From the NCBI RefSeq assembly GCF_004363245.1, contig NZ_SNYV01000017.1, positions 360,345 through 424,344 on the forward strand: 64,000 bases of DNA. Direction: 5' to 3'. A program made the translations under genes and the position numbers. The notes beneath the pieces are model-generated. The model was not told where the DNA came from, made no database searches, and worked only from the letters and a program-made list of their open reading frames with translations. Positions 24,075-32,692 of the stretch are shown piece after piece; position 1 is the stretch's first letter; every line of letters begins with the position of its first letter. This DNA is from Sphingobacterium yanglingense. GTDB taxonomy: Bacteria > Bacteroidota > Bacteroidia > Sphingobacteriales > Sphingobacteriaceae.

Positions 24075-25502
24075 TTAACACTCCGGTAAGCTCAACGGTA
24101 CTTTTACCGCTAGACCGCCATCGGCTGTTTCTTTGTATTTGACATTCATATCCTGTGCGGTCTCCCACATCGCACTCACGACCGCATCTAAGCTGACTTT
24201 GGCTTTATCCGGGTTGGATTGTAGCGCCAATTGAGCTGCAGTAATAGCTTTGATAGCTCCCATGGTATTACGCTCGATACATGGGATCTGAACCAATCCA
24301 CCTATCGGATCGCAGGTAAGTCCAAGATGGTGCTCCATAGCAATCTCTGCCGCCATCAATACCTGACGCTGCGAGCCACCGAGACATTCGGTCAGTGCAC
24401 CAGCAGCCATGGCCGAAGACACTCCAATCTCTGCCTGACAGCCACCCATAGCAGCTGAAATCGTCGCATTCTTCTTGAAAATAGAGCCTATCTCGGATGC
24501 TGCAGCGATAAACTGTATGACCTTATCGTCATCATAAGCATCGTGGAAAGTAATGTAATATTGAAGTACGGCCGGTATAACCCCTGCCGCTCCATTGGTC
24601 GGTGCCGTGACAACACGTCCAAAGGATGCATTTTCTTCGTTTACAGCAAGTGCAAAACAACTCACGCAGTCTAAGATATAACCAAAATCGCGCCCTCCCT
24701 GACGGATAGCATCAATCCATGTATCATAATCCTGGTATTCGCGCCCCTTTAGCATGCGCTTATTCATTTTAGCAGCACGACGTTCTACATGTAGGCCTCC
24801 CGGCAGTACACCGTCGGTGTGACAACCTTTATAGATACACTCTTTTATAGTCTGGAAAATACGTAAAATCCCTGCTTTAGTTTCTGATTCAGGGCGCCAC
24901 GCACATTCATTTTCTAATACGATTTCAGAGATCTTCAATCCCGTACGCATGCAAGCACTCATCAACTGCTGTGCGGAATCGACCGGAAAAGCGAGATCTA
25001 CTTCGGAAAGTACAGTCTCGGAATCATTCTCCTGTACGACAAATCCACCACCAATAGAGTAATAGGTCTCTGAAATGGCTTTCCCATCGATCAAAAATGC
25101 TTGGAATGTAACGGCATTGGGGTGAAACGGCAAGCTTTGGTCGAATAAGAAAAGAAGCTGCTCTTCATAATTGAAGTCTATTTTATGGCTTCCTCCAAGT
25201 ACCAACTCTCCTTTACTCTTTATATGATCCACTTTAGGCATTACCTGTGACACATCAAAGGTTACAGGGTCATCACCACTGAGTCCAAGCAACACAGCGA
25301 TATCTGTACCATGCCCTACCCCTGTCTTGGCCAAGGAGCCATACAGGAGAATATTGACCTGCTGCACCTTCTCGAAAACAGCTGTATCTACAAGTTTCTG
25401 TACAAAACGTTGTGCTGCTCTCCAAGGCCCTAAAGTATGCGAACTCGAAGGTCCGATACCTATCTTAAACATATCAAATACAGAAATTTGCTCTTGTGCC
25501 AT
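24075..25502 (-). CDS. sdaA: L-serine ammonia-lyase (iron-sulfur type, single chain)
   Basis: Converts L-serine to pyruvate and ammonia in the cytoplasm using a 4Fe-4S cluster. The 475-residue protein has the SdaA beta-domain first (V-F-D-M-F-K-I-G-I-G-P-S-S-S-H-T-L-G-P at 8-26, which is diagnostic). The alpha-domain follows, with A-P-T-N-G-A-A-G-V-I-P-A-V near 305-317, A-M-G-G-C-Q-A-E-I-G-V and G-L-T-C-D-P-I-G-G-L-V-Q-I-P-C-I-E-R-N. The cysteines of the latter two motifs are the expected cluster ligands. Length is usual for the fused form. It precedes locus B on the same strand but has its own -7 box. Confidence 0.96.
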   Translation of the reverse strand: MAQEQISVFDMFKIGIGPSSSHTLGPWRAAQRFVQKLVDTAVFEKVQQVNILLYGSLAKTGVGHGTDIAVLLGLSGDDPVTFDVSQVMPKVDHIKSKGELVLGGSHKIDFNYEEQLLFLFDQSLPFHPNAVTFQAFLIDGKAISETYYSIGGGFVVQENDSETVLSEVDLAFPVDSAQQLMSACMRTGLKISEIVLENECAWRPESETKAGILRIFQTIKECIYKGCHTDGVLPGGLHVERRAAKMNKRMLKGREYQDYDTWIDAIRQGGRDFGYILDCVSCFALAVNEENASFGRVVTAPTNGAAGVIPAVLQYYITFHDAYDDDKVIQFIAAASEIGSIFKKNATISAAMGGCQAEIGVSSAMAAGALTECLGGSQRQVLMAAEIAMEHHLGLTCDPIGGLVQIPCIERNTMGAIKAITAAQLALQSNPDKAKVSLDAVVSAMWETAQDMNVKYKETADGGLAVKVPLSLPEC

Positions 25503-25536
25503 TACGATAACTTAAGTCTATTTTATAAATCAGGGT

Positions 25537-25544
25537 CAAAGTTA
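25537..25544 (-). promoter_or_regulatory. -7 box upstream of sdaA
   Basis: TAACTTTG on the minus strand, an exact TANNTTTG match about 35 bp before the sdaA ATG. It follows the 8-bp repeat array in the direction of transcription. The -33 element is unclear. Confidence 0.5.
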
Positions 25545-25650
25545 TCATTAATATGAATGAAATAAAAAGAAGCACTCACAAAAGAAGAAAATGTTTACAT
25601 TATGGTGCTTTTAGACCTACTCTTTGGGAATTCTTTCGGTAGGGAGATAA

Positions 25651-25825
25651 GTTATCATGTTAACGAGTGATCGTGTTAACTAGTTATAGTGGTTATACAG
25701 TGATGGAGTTAGAAAATCAAATCGTGAAACTGTAAAAGGGTGAAATCGTGAAAAAGTAAAACCGTAAAATTGTTTATTTACAATTAATTCTACGGTTTTA
25801 CAAATTTACAATTTCGCGGTTTTAC
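25651..25825. repeat. Degenerate 8-bp tandem array with an inverted second half
   Basis: This occupies more than half of the 325-bp stretch without genes (25503-25827). Sixteen successive units start at 25651 and step by 8 bp (one step of 9 after 25683); fifteen begin with GT. Examples are GTTAACGA (25659), GTGATCGT (25667), GTTATACA (25692), GTGAAACT (25724), GTGAAATC (25740), GTAAAACC (25756) and GTAAAATT (25764). After a centre near 25778, five units run the other way: on the minus strand GTAAAACC (25825), GCGAAATT (25817), GTAAATTT (25809), GTAAAACC (25801) and GTAGAATT (25793). The two halves share a perfect 11-bp inverted repeat (25756-25766 with 25791-25801). It abuts the stop codon of the GH3 gene and may serve as its terminator. 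Confidence 0.75.
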
Positions 25826-25827
25826 AA

Positions 25828-27531
25828 TTAAATTCCTTTTCCGTAAGCAAACTCTTTGCTCACATTAACAGGAAGTTTACCTGTTGCTTTGATCTGTTTC
25901 AACACGACTTTCAATGCTGCACGCTGCATAAAATCATCATTTTGATAAGCCACGACAATAGATGCACTACGTGCCACATCAACGGAATTGATTGCATATG
26001 GATTAGTAAACATAACGGTAACAGTACGTCTACCTGCAATTTTATCAATAAACTTTTTAACCGGTTCTTTTACATCCAATTCACTACGTGGACGGGAACG
26101 GTTATCATGTATCGCTAGTATAATCTGTTTGTGATCACGGATTGACTTCACTAAACTATCCAATTGCTCCTGCGTCTCATTACCTGTTATAAAGTAGCTC
26201 TGTCCCTTCGTCAACTGAAGACCGAGGCCTTTCTCGAAATCCTGTGCTTTATCGATACCTATGCTGACTACAGCTGACTCCTCCTTAGGATCAAATGACT
26301 GGATTCGCTTGTTTGATTTTAACACTGTAACGGATGCATCTGCCATACGTTGAATCAAAGACTTGGTTGCAGGTCTGTTTAGATCTTCGATAAGACCATT
26401 GCGGTTGGTCGGGCGATAGTTATTCAATCCTAACCAATATTTAGCTGCCAACACACGTTTGACACGAGCATCGAGTTCAGCTTGTTTGATTCTTCCGCTC
26501 TTGATCGCTTTTTCTACTAAATCGATAGCACGACCACTGTTTTCAGATACTTCTAATAGATCGTGACCTGCCTCGATAGCCATTACATCAGCTTCTCCAT
26601 TTGGAAAAAACTTCTTTACACCTTTCATATCCATGGCATCCGTAACAGCTAGCCCTTTGAATCCTAACTCATTGCGCAACAAATCTGTAACGACTTTACG
26701 TGAGATAGAAGACGGCATATTAGGCGTATTATCTAAAGCCGGAATATTCATGTGTGCTACCATCACCGCAGGTGCCCCTTGCTTAATCAATTCCTTGAAA
26801 GGGTACATTTCTAACTCTTCTAATCTCTTTTTAGAGAAATTAAGTTGTGGCAGATCGTGGTGTGAATCTACATCAGTATCACCATGGCCAGGGAAATGCT
26901 TTAATGAAGCAATAATACCTCCATCAACCATCCCATCCATATAGGCTTTAGATTTGCGCGCTACATTCTCCTTGTTGTCTCCAAAGGAGCGGAAATTAAT
27001 AACGGGGTTTTTGGGATTATTATTGATATCTACTACCGGAGCAAAGTTAAAATGCATACCGATACGTAAGAAATCTTTGGCTACCTCTCGTCCCATATCA
27101 TAGATTAGACTATTATCCTGGATCGCTCCCAATGTCATCTGATACGGAAAAGATTGGGTAGAATCTGGTAAGCGCATGCCTAACCCCCACTCGCCATCAA
27201 ATGTCATCAGTAATGGCACTTTTGCAAGCTTCTGATATTGGTTGAACATATCAACATGACGTACCGGACCACCTTGAAAAACCACTAATCCACCGAGCTG
27301 CTCGTTTTTGATAACTGTAGCCACGGAGTCAATATATTTTTGTCCCAGGTTGGTATGTGCACGCACCAAAAACAATTGTCCAATACGTTCTTTGGGAGTC
27401 AGACTATTAAAAACCGAGTCCACCCATTGGTGTTGCTGATTGATAAAAGGAACAAAGGCTGGCTTCTTCTGTGCGAATCCCACCATTGTCAAACCGCACA
27501 AAAATGCACTGGTTATAATTGACTTTAGCAT
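25828..27531 (-). CDS. Secreted glycoside hydrolase family 3 beta-N-acetylglucosaminidase (NagZ-like)
   Basis: 567 residues with a signal peptide (M-L-K-S-I-I-T-S-A-F-L-C-G-L-T-M-V-G-F-A-Q). The GH3 N-terminal barrel shows the NagZ hallmark K-H-F-P-G-H-G-D-T-D-V-D-S-H near 210-224, whose Asp-His dyad is the acid/base, and the nucleophile Asp in A-V-T-D-A-M-D-M-K near 298. It probably releases N-acetylglucosamine from peptidoglycan fragments in the periplasm. A GH3 C-terminal-like domain follows (about 400-567). Many Bacteroidota relatives are about 1000 residues with a fused beta-lactamase-like serine hydrolase; here the protein stops after the GH3 part (F-A-Y-G-K-G-I). Confidence 0.9.
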   Translation of the reverse strand: MLKSIITSAFLCGLTMVGFAQKKPAFVPFINQQHQWVDSVFNSLTPKERIGQLFLVRAHTNLGQKYIDSVATVIKNEQLGGLVVFQGGPVRHVDMFNQYQKLAKVPLLMTFDGEWGLGMRLPDSTQSFPYQMTLGAIQDNSLIYDMGREVAKDFLRIGMHFNFAPVVDINNNPKNPVINFRSFGDNKENVARKSKAYMDGMVDGGIIASLKHFPGHGDTDVDSHHDLPQLNFSKKRLEELEMYPFKELIKQGAPAVMVAHMNIPALDNTPNMPSSISRKVVTDLLRNELGFKGLAVTDAMDMKGVKKFFPNGEADVMAIEAGHDLLEVSENSGRAIDLVEKAIKSGRIKQAELDARVKRVLAAKYWLGLNNYRPTNRNGLIEDLNRPATKSLIQRMADASVTVLKSNKRIQSFDPKEESAVVSIGIDKAQDFEKGLGLQLTKGQSYFITGNETQEQLDSLVKSIRDHKQIILAIHDNRSRPRSELDVKEPVKKFIDKIAGRRTVTVMFTNPYAINSVDVARSASIVVAYQNDDFMQRAALKVVLKQIKATGKLPVNVSKEFAYGKGI

Positions 27532-27627
27532 ATTATTTGTTTTATAATTAAGGCTCTAAAATAACACTTTTATACACAAATGCAGTATTATGCGCAAAAG
27601 TTTTTACAAACAATGCATAAAAACGCA

Positions 27628-28170
27628 CTATATTAAATTGTATTTATCTTCTAGCATCATCGCCAGATCCAGTGAATTTGCGATGTCACCGCAGGCTTCT
27701 TTCTTCCACAACATGTCAATAATAAGAAGCATGAACTGTGTCTCTAATTCAGGTTCTTTATAACCCAGCTCTTCAAAAGCACGCTGTATAATGGGATGCA
27801 CGGGCTTCATGAACTGCTCGTGCTGTTGTCGTGAAAACGGGGTGTGGGACAAACGTTCCTGTAACTTCCAGAACAGGGGTTCGTCGGCAACCAATTTGCT
27901 TGGAAGAAATATCATTGTCCTTAAAAAGTCTTTCGCATTTTTATAGGTCATCATACCCCGATGGTGCTGCAACACCCTTCTATAACCGGATTTTATCAAA
28001 TTTGCCAATAGGGCATCCTTATTCCCGAAGTGCTTAAAAATCAAAGCCTCGGATACCCCAGCCAAGGCTGCGATTTCTTTGGTAGAAGTAGCCGCATACC
28101 CGTTCTCCGCAAACAGCGTCAATGCTGTATGCAAAATTTTCTCCTTTCTACTTAACGTGGTTTCCTTCAT
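27628..28170 (-). CDS. TetR/AcrR-family transcriptional regulator
   Basis: 180 residues. The N-terminal helix-turn-helix (about 8-55) is clear: I-L-H-T-A-L-T-L-F-A-E-N-G-Y-A-A-T-S-T-K-E-I-A, then A-L-A-G-V-S-E-A-L-I-F-K-H-F-G-N-K-D-A-L-L. The rest is the variable ligand-binding helical domain. Its target is unknown. The divergent neighbour, the outer-membrane barrel gene at 28437, shares the 266-bp upstream region and is one candidate. Its own operator cannot be read from sequence. Confidence 0.92.
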   Translation of the reverse strand: MKETTLSRKEKILHTALTLFAENGYAATSTKEIAALAGVSEALIFKHFGNKDALLANLIKSGYRRVLQHHRGMMTYKNAKDFLRTMIFLPSKLVADEPLFWKLQERLSHTPFSRQQHEQFMKPVHPIIQRAFEELGYKEPELETQFMLLIIDMLWKKEACGDIANSLDLAMMLEDKYNLI

Positions 28171-28189
28171 ATAACAGTTTAGAACAGCA

Positions 28190-28197
28190 CAAAGATA
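28190..28197 (-). promoter_or_regulatory. -7 box upstream of the TetR gene
   Basis: TATCTTTG on the minus strand, the commonest form of the Bacteroidetes -7 element, 19 bp before the ATG at 28170. No clear -33 TTG at the usual distance. The remainder of the 28198-28436 gap shows no structure I can support. Confidence 0.5.
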
Positions 28198-28436
28198 TTG
28201 ATTTTAGACCCAGAATACGATAGCAGGGTTTAACTGAAGTGTCATTTTAACCTATTTTAGAAAAAGACACCGTAAACGCCTATCTGCGCCCCTGAGCTAT
28301 GCCTAGCGTGCTAAATATCAAATCATAGATCAATGAAGCTATTTTTTTTGCATCTTAACTGAAGTTTAATATGCTGTAACAGTAATTAACAAATAAAAGA
28401 CTTAATATTGTCCCCAAAATATTAAGTACCAAACCC

Positions 28437-31208
28437 GTGAGACCTAGTGCACTAAGTTTTCTCTTTGCTACGATATGCTGTCTTATCGTATTTCAGTCTA
28501 CCTATGCCCAAAATAGACTGTCAGGCAACATTGTCGACAAGACCACCTCTAAGCCGCTTTCTGGCGTGACGTTACGCATACTAAGTCTTAAAGACTCTTC
28601 TACAATCAGCTTATCCTCTAATGAGACTGGTTTATTTTCACAGCAGAATCTTAAAAAGGGAGATTATACCGTCAGCACCAATTTCATAGGTTTTAAATCC
28701 GAATCAAGGGTAATTTCTATTGACGCAAAACCTGTTTATTTATTCTTCCGACTGGAACCTTCGGAAATTGCCATTGAAGAAGTGGAGATCATTGCCTCCC
28801 CTGCAATTGTCTTAAAAGGTGATACAATGGAGTTTGACGCTAAAAATTTTTCTACACGGGAGTATGCGGAGGCCGACGAATTGGTAGCCCAGATTCCTGG
28901 CGTGATGATCGATGAGGAGGGCAATGTCGAAGCACATGGAGAAAAGATCACCCGGGTTATCGTGGACGGCAAAGAATTCTTTAGCTCGGATCCTCGTATC
29001 GCATTAAAGAACCTTCCAGCTGAGATTATAGCAAAGATCCAACTGATTGATGAAAAGTCGGAACAGTCGCGCTTCTCGGGCTTTGATGATGGTAAACGTA
29101 ATAAAATCATTAACATCGTGACCAAGCCAGACAAACGGCATGGGTATTTTGGCAAGATCAATGGTGGAAAGGGAGATAAGGACAAATTTGGCATCAATGT
29201 ATCTTTAAATGCATTTGATGGAGACAAAAAATACGCCATCAACCTCATGGCGAATAATATTAACGAAACAAACTTTGCCGAGCAGGGCCGCGGCGGAAGC
29301 CGTCGAGGTAATAACAATACGGAAAGAGGACTCTCAGACACTTACGCTGGCGCCCTAAACTTTACAAATACGTATCTCAACAAAAAAATGGAGGTTAGTG
29401 GAGATTATAATTTCAGATCACTCTCTACAGTGACCAATACGGCATCAAATATCGAATATCTCAGTGAAAAACAAGCCAATCAATTCAGAACGCAAGAGCA
29501 GCTATCGGACGACCTGAACAAGGAACATAAATTTAACGGGCGGATAAAATGGAACCTGGACTCGACCAACCGGATTGACTTTTCACCGAACTTACGATAC
29601 ACAGAAGTTCATAAGCTGAACAACTCTGATAGTCGAACGAGCCGTAACCGTACGGAACCCATCAACCACTCTATCCGTTCGGGCGACAGTAATAATAAAA
29701 GTTTTGATATCGGTGGATCACTCACGTACATGCACCGATTTAGAAAGAAAGGGAGATCATTATCATTAAGCGTAACGGCCAATAAAAGCACTAACGATGC
29801 TGTAGCGCTTAATCTGGCGACAACATCATATTACAAGAAATCGACTTCTGGAACATTGGGTGATACGGAACCGATATTAAGCCGTATTGACACGAACAAC
29901 AACCGAAGTCTGACCGAAGGGTATGGATCTGGCATCAATAGCCGCCTATCTTTTACTGAGGCGATATCTACACAAAGTCGATTACAGGTGAATTATAACT
30001 TTCGGAATACCGCTAATTATTCTAACCGCGAGACGTTTGAATTTTTGGCGGAAACGGGACAACTGGGAAAATTACGAGAGCGGCTTTCCAATGAATTCAG
30101 AAACGATTACAACTACCACAGTGCCGGTCTATCTTACTCCTACAACAAAAAGGATGCGCTACGCATCCAAGCAGGTCTTAATTATCAACGTGGTATCCGC
30201 ACGAACAACCGTAGCATACCAATACACCTAAAGACGACAGCGGATTTCAATAGCCTGCTTCCTGAATTCACCACGGTCTACAAGTTTTCGAAGGATAGAA
30301 ATATAGAGTTCAATTATAACACGCAAACGAACACACCAAACATCAATCAGCTACAAGACTTCGTCAACAACGGTAATGAGCTGCGCATTACGAATGGCAA
30401 TCCGGACCTGAACCAAGAATATGCACACACTCTACGACTACAATATAAGGACGTAAACAAACTTTCGGGACGTACATTGACCACGAATATGACCTTTGAT
30501 TACATCAATAATAAGATAACAAACTCTGTCATAACAGCCAACCGAGACACCACATTGGTCTTTAATGATACTTCTTTTTTATTAGGTGCAGGAGGACAGT
30601 ATACCACCCCCATCAATGTCAACGGGGCTTACAGTTTCAAACTCAACAATAGCTATGGCCTCCCTATAAAACCGTTAAAGATCAACCTACATACCAATAC
30701 CCGGTTGTTTTTTGATAATGATATCGCAGAGAACAATGGAGAACTGATCAACAGTACTTCTTACGGATTTGGACAGAGCATTGGATTCAACTCAAATTTC
30801 AGCAAACAATATATCGTAGGCCTCAGCTATAATATCAATGGAAGGTTTACCCACAATCCTTTGGGCAGGCTACCAAAATATGAAGTATTCACCCATCGGC
30901 TGAACAACAATATCACTGTTGAGCTTTTCAAAAAACTCGTACTCTCTTCTCAGTTCACCTATTTACTGAACGGAGGAATCATGGGCGCTCCAGGTATAGA
31001 GACCACACTATGGAATGCCTCCATAGGATACAAGCTTTTTAAACGTAGAAATGGAGAACTTGGGTTAAAAGGTTTCGACTTACTGAACAATGCACAGAAT
31101 GTAAACAGAAGGGTTAATGTCGACAATATTTCGGATGTAACATCAAATACACTAAACCGCTATTTCTTATTGTCTTTTACCTACAATCTACGCCAGTTCG
31201 GAGGGTAG
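28437..31208 (+). CDS. TonB-dependent-receptor-like outer-membrane beta-barrel protein with N-terminal beta-sandwich
   Basis: Starts with GTG; the signal peptide M-R-P-S-A-L-S-F-L-F-A-T-I-C-C-L-I-V-F-Q-S-T-Y-A-Q supports this start. A carboxypeptidase-regulatory-like domain follows (about 27-110, L-S-G-N-I-V-D-K-T-T-S-K-P-L-S-G-V). A plug-like region (about 115-225) has D-E-L-V-A-Q-I-P-G-V-M-I-D-E-E-G-N-V, V-I-V-D-G-K-E-F-F and N-L-P-A-E-I-I-A-K-I-Q. A long barrel fills the rest to a terminal region of aromatic strands. This is the family called outer membrane beta-barrel (OMP_b-brl_3), not SusC, and no SusD is nearby. It may take up or export something; the substrate is unknown. Confidence 0.88.
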   Translation: MRPSALSFLFATICCLIVFQSTYAQNRLSGNIVDKTTSKPLSGVTLRILSLKDSSTISLSSNETGLFSQQNLKKGDYTVSTNFIGFKSESRVISIDAKPVYLFFRLEPSEIAIEEVEIIASPAIVLKGDTMEFDAKNFSTREYAEADELVAQIPGVMIDEEGNVEAHGEKITRVIVDGKEFFSSDPRIALKNLPAEIIAKIQLIDEKSEQSRFSGFDDGKRNKIINIVTKPDKRHGYFGKINGGKGDKDKFGINVSLNAFDGDKKYAINLMANNINETNFAEQGRGGSRRGNNNTERGLSDTYAGALNFTNTYLNKKMEVSGDYNFRSLSTVTNTASNIEYLSEKQANQFRTQEQLSDDLNKEHKFNGRIKWNLDSTNRIDFSPNLRYTEVHKLNNSDSRTSRNRTEPINHSIRSGDSNNKSFDIGGSLTYMHRFRKKGRSLSLSVTANKSTNDAVALNLATTSYYKKSTSGTLGDTEPILSRIDTNNNRSLTEGYGSGINSRLSFTEAISTQSRLQVNYNFRNTANYSNRETFEFLAETGQLGKLRERLSNEFRNDYNYHSAGLSYSYNKKDALRIQAGLNYQRGIRTNNRSIPIHLKTTADFNSLLPEFTTVYKFSKDRNIEFNYNTQTNTPNINQLQDFVNNGNELRITNGNPDLNQEYAHTLRLQYKDVNKLSGRTLTTNMTFDYINNKITNSVITANRDTTLVFNDTSFLLGAGGQYTTPINVNGAYSFKLNNSYGLPIKPLKINLHTNTRLFFDNDIAENNGELINSTSYGFGQSIGFNSNFSKQYIVGLSYNINGRFTHNPLGRLPKYEVFTHRLNNNITVELFKKLVLSSQFTYLLNGGIMGAPGIETTLWNASIGYKLFKRRNGELGLKGFDLLNNAQNVNRRVNVDNISDVTSNTLNRYFLLSFTYNLRQFGG

Positions 31209-31230
31209 GTCATGGGTGGGGACAAAGAGT

Positions 31231-31821
31231 CTAGAAAAAAAGCCCTCCTGCATGAATAAAGGTTTGCTTTTTATCCATGTACTCTTCTCTATTAATGGGC
31301 TTCGTCGCCTTAGATAAAATGACAGTTCTATAGCCTAAGCTAAGTGCATCCATTGCCGTAAAATGTACGCAAAAATCTGCCGCCAGCCCACATATATGCA
31401 CCTCGGAAATACTCCGATTTTGCAAATAGCCGTGCAGCCCTGTATTTTTACGTCTTCCATTGTCGTAAAACCCGCTATAGCTATCTATCAAGGGCTCTAT
31501 TCCTTTACGGAATATGGCTTCTACTCTTGTCTGATCTAAACTATCGGCCAATTCGGCTCCTCTGGTTCCTTGCACACAGTGATCGGGCCATAATACCTGT
31601 TCTAACCCCTGAAGATCGATCTGATCAAAAATATTGTGTTCTATATGTTGGGACGCAAAGCTTTTATGTGCAACGGGGTGCCAATCCTGTGTTGCAACGA
31701 CTAGGTCGTATTTGGACTGTACACTGTTTATTACTTCAACAATCTGGTCTCCACCAGGGACTTCAAGGGCGCCTCCTGGAAGGAAATCATTCTGAATATC
31801 AACGATTATCAATACTTTCAT
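31231..31821 (-). CDS. pncA: Nicotinamidase / pyrazinamidase
   Basis: Hydrolyses nicotinamide to nicotinate and ammonia in NAD salvage. The 196-residue isochorismatase-fold protein has all key residues: catalytic Asp8 (V-D-I-Q-N-D-F), Lys106 (F-R-K-G), and catalytic Cys151 in C-G-L-A-A-D-F-C-V-H-F. The metal site D-W-H-P-V-A-H (Asp46, His48, His52) is also present. The L-P-G-G-A-L at 14-19 is typical. It lies convergent to the outer-membrane barrel gene with 22 bp between the stops, and no terminator is visible there. Confidence 0.95.
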   Translation of the reverse strand: MKVLIIVDIQNDFLPGGALEVPGGDQIVEVINSVQSKYDLVVATQDWHPVAHKSFASQHIEHNIFDQIDLQGLEQVLWPDHCVQGTRGAELADSLDQTRVEAIFRKGIEPLIDSYSGFYDNGRRKNTGLHGYLQNRSISEVHICGLAADFCVHFTAMDALSLGYRTVILSKATKPINREEYMDKKQTFIHAGGLFF

Positions 31822-32014
31822 CTACATATATTTTTTACAGAAAGTGTCCGTCCCATGACTAGCCCCCCTTATCTTCTCTCATCACTATTCAAGCCGGTAG
31901 TCGTATAGATTTTTTCAAAAGTAACGTTACCGTGTCTCTCTTCAAGTTCCTCACCATTCTTGATATTTCGCGTAGGGGCAATAAAGCTAGACACCTCGGT
32001 TTTACAGCATTAAG

Positions 32015-32692
32015 TTAATCAATATTCATGATATAGCCAATGCCTCTGACGTTTGTGATTTTGATCCGTCCATCCTGCGCGAAGTATTTACGTATTCTAC
32101 TGATAAACACATCGAGGCTACGCCCTGTAAAATAGGTATCATCCCCCCAATAAGCCTTGATGATATCTTCACGTGGAACGACATTATCTTTGTTCTCAAA
32201 GAGCCTCCGAATCAGTTCGACTTCACGATAGGACAGTTTCTCCTCGGCAGAAGCATGGGTTAATATATTTTTATTGGTATCCAGCACATAATCGCCTATT
32301 TCGTATGAGGCATGTACAGGTCTCTTAACGCGTCTTGAAAGGGCTTCGATACGAACGATCAATTCCTCAATTTTGAAAGGCTTTCGGATATAGTCATTTG
32401 CACCCATATGAAAGCCTTTGACAACGTCTTCTGTCTGGGTTAGTGCTGAGAGAAACAATATCGGCACATGTGGGTTGGTTTTACGGATTTCGGCCGCAGC
32501 CGTAAAGCCATCCATCAGAGGCATCATCACATCGAGTACGATAACATCCGCGCTTTCCTTTTTAAAATAGCTCAACGCCTCCTGTCCATTCTCTCGGTGT
32601 ACGACATCAAAACCGTGATCTTCTAAACTGTCTGCCACAATCAAGGCTAAACTCTGCTCGTCCTCGACGTATAATATCTTTACTTTGTTCAT
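32015..32692 (-). CDS. OmpR-family response regulator
   Basis: 225 residues. The receiver domain (1-118) has the acidic pair at 10-12, the phospho-acceptor Asp54 (V-L-D-V-M-M-P) and the Lys in R-K-P-F. A winged-helix DNA-binding domain covers about 130-225, with L-S-Y-R-E-V-E-L-I-R-R-L and V-F-I-S-R-I-R-K-Y-F and the final R-G-I-G-Y-I-M. It should bind promoters when phosphorylated by its partner kinase. The start overlaps the stop of the kinase gene by 4 bp, so the two are translationally coupled. Target genes cannot be inferred. Confidence 0.96.
   Translation of the reverse strand: MNKVKILYVEDEQSLALIVADSLEDHGFDVVHRENGQEALSYFKKESADVIVLDVMMPLMDGFTAAAEIRKTNPHVPILFLSALTQTEDVVKGFHMGANDYIRKPFKIEELIVRIEALSRRVKRPVHASYEIGDYVLDTNKNILTHASAEEKLSYREVELIRRLFENKDNVVPREDIIKAYWGDDTYFTGRSLDVFISRIRKYFAQDGRIKITNVRGIGYIMNID

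Noticed and set aside
31869..31996. A 42-codon protein-like remnant after the response regulator on the minus strand
   Set aside because: It reads T-E-V-S-S-F-I-A-P-T-R-N-I-K-N-G-E-E-L-E-E without a start codon and follows a stop. Possibly a relic, but too short to support a pseudogene call.
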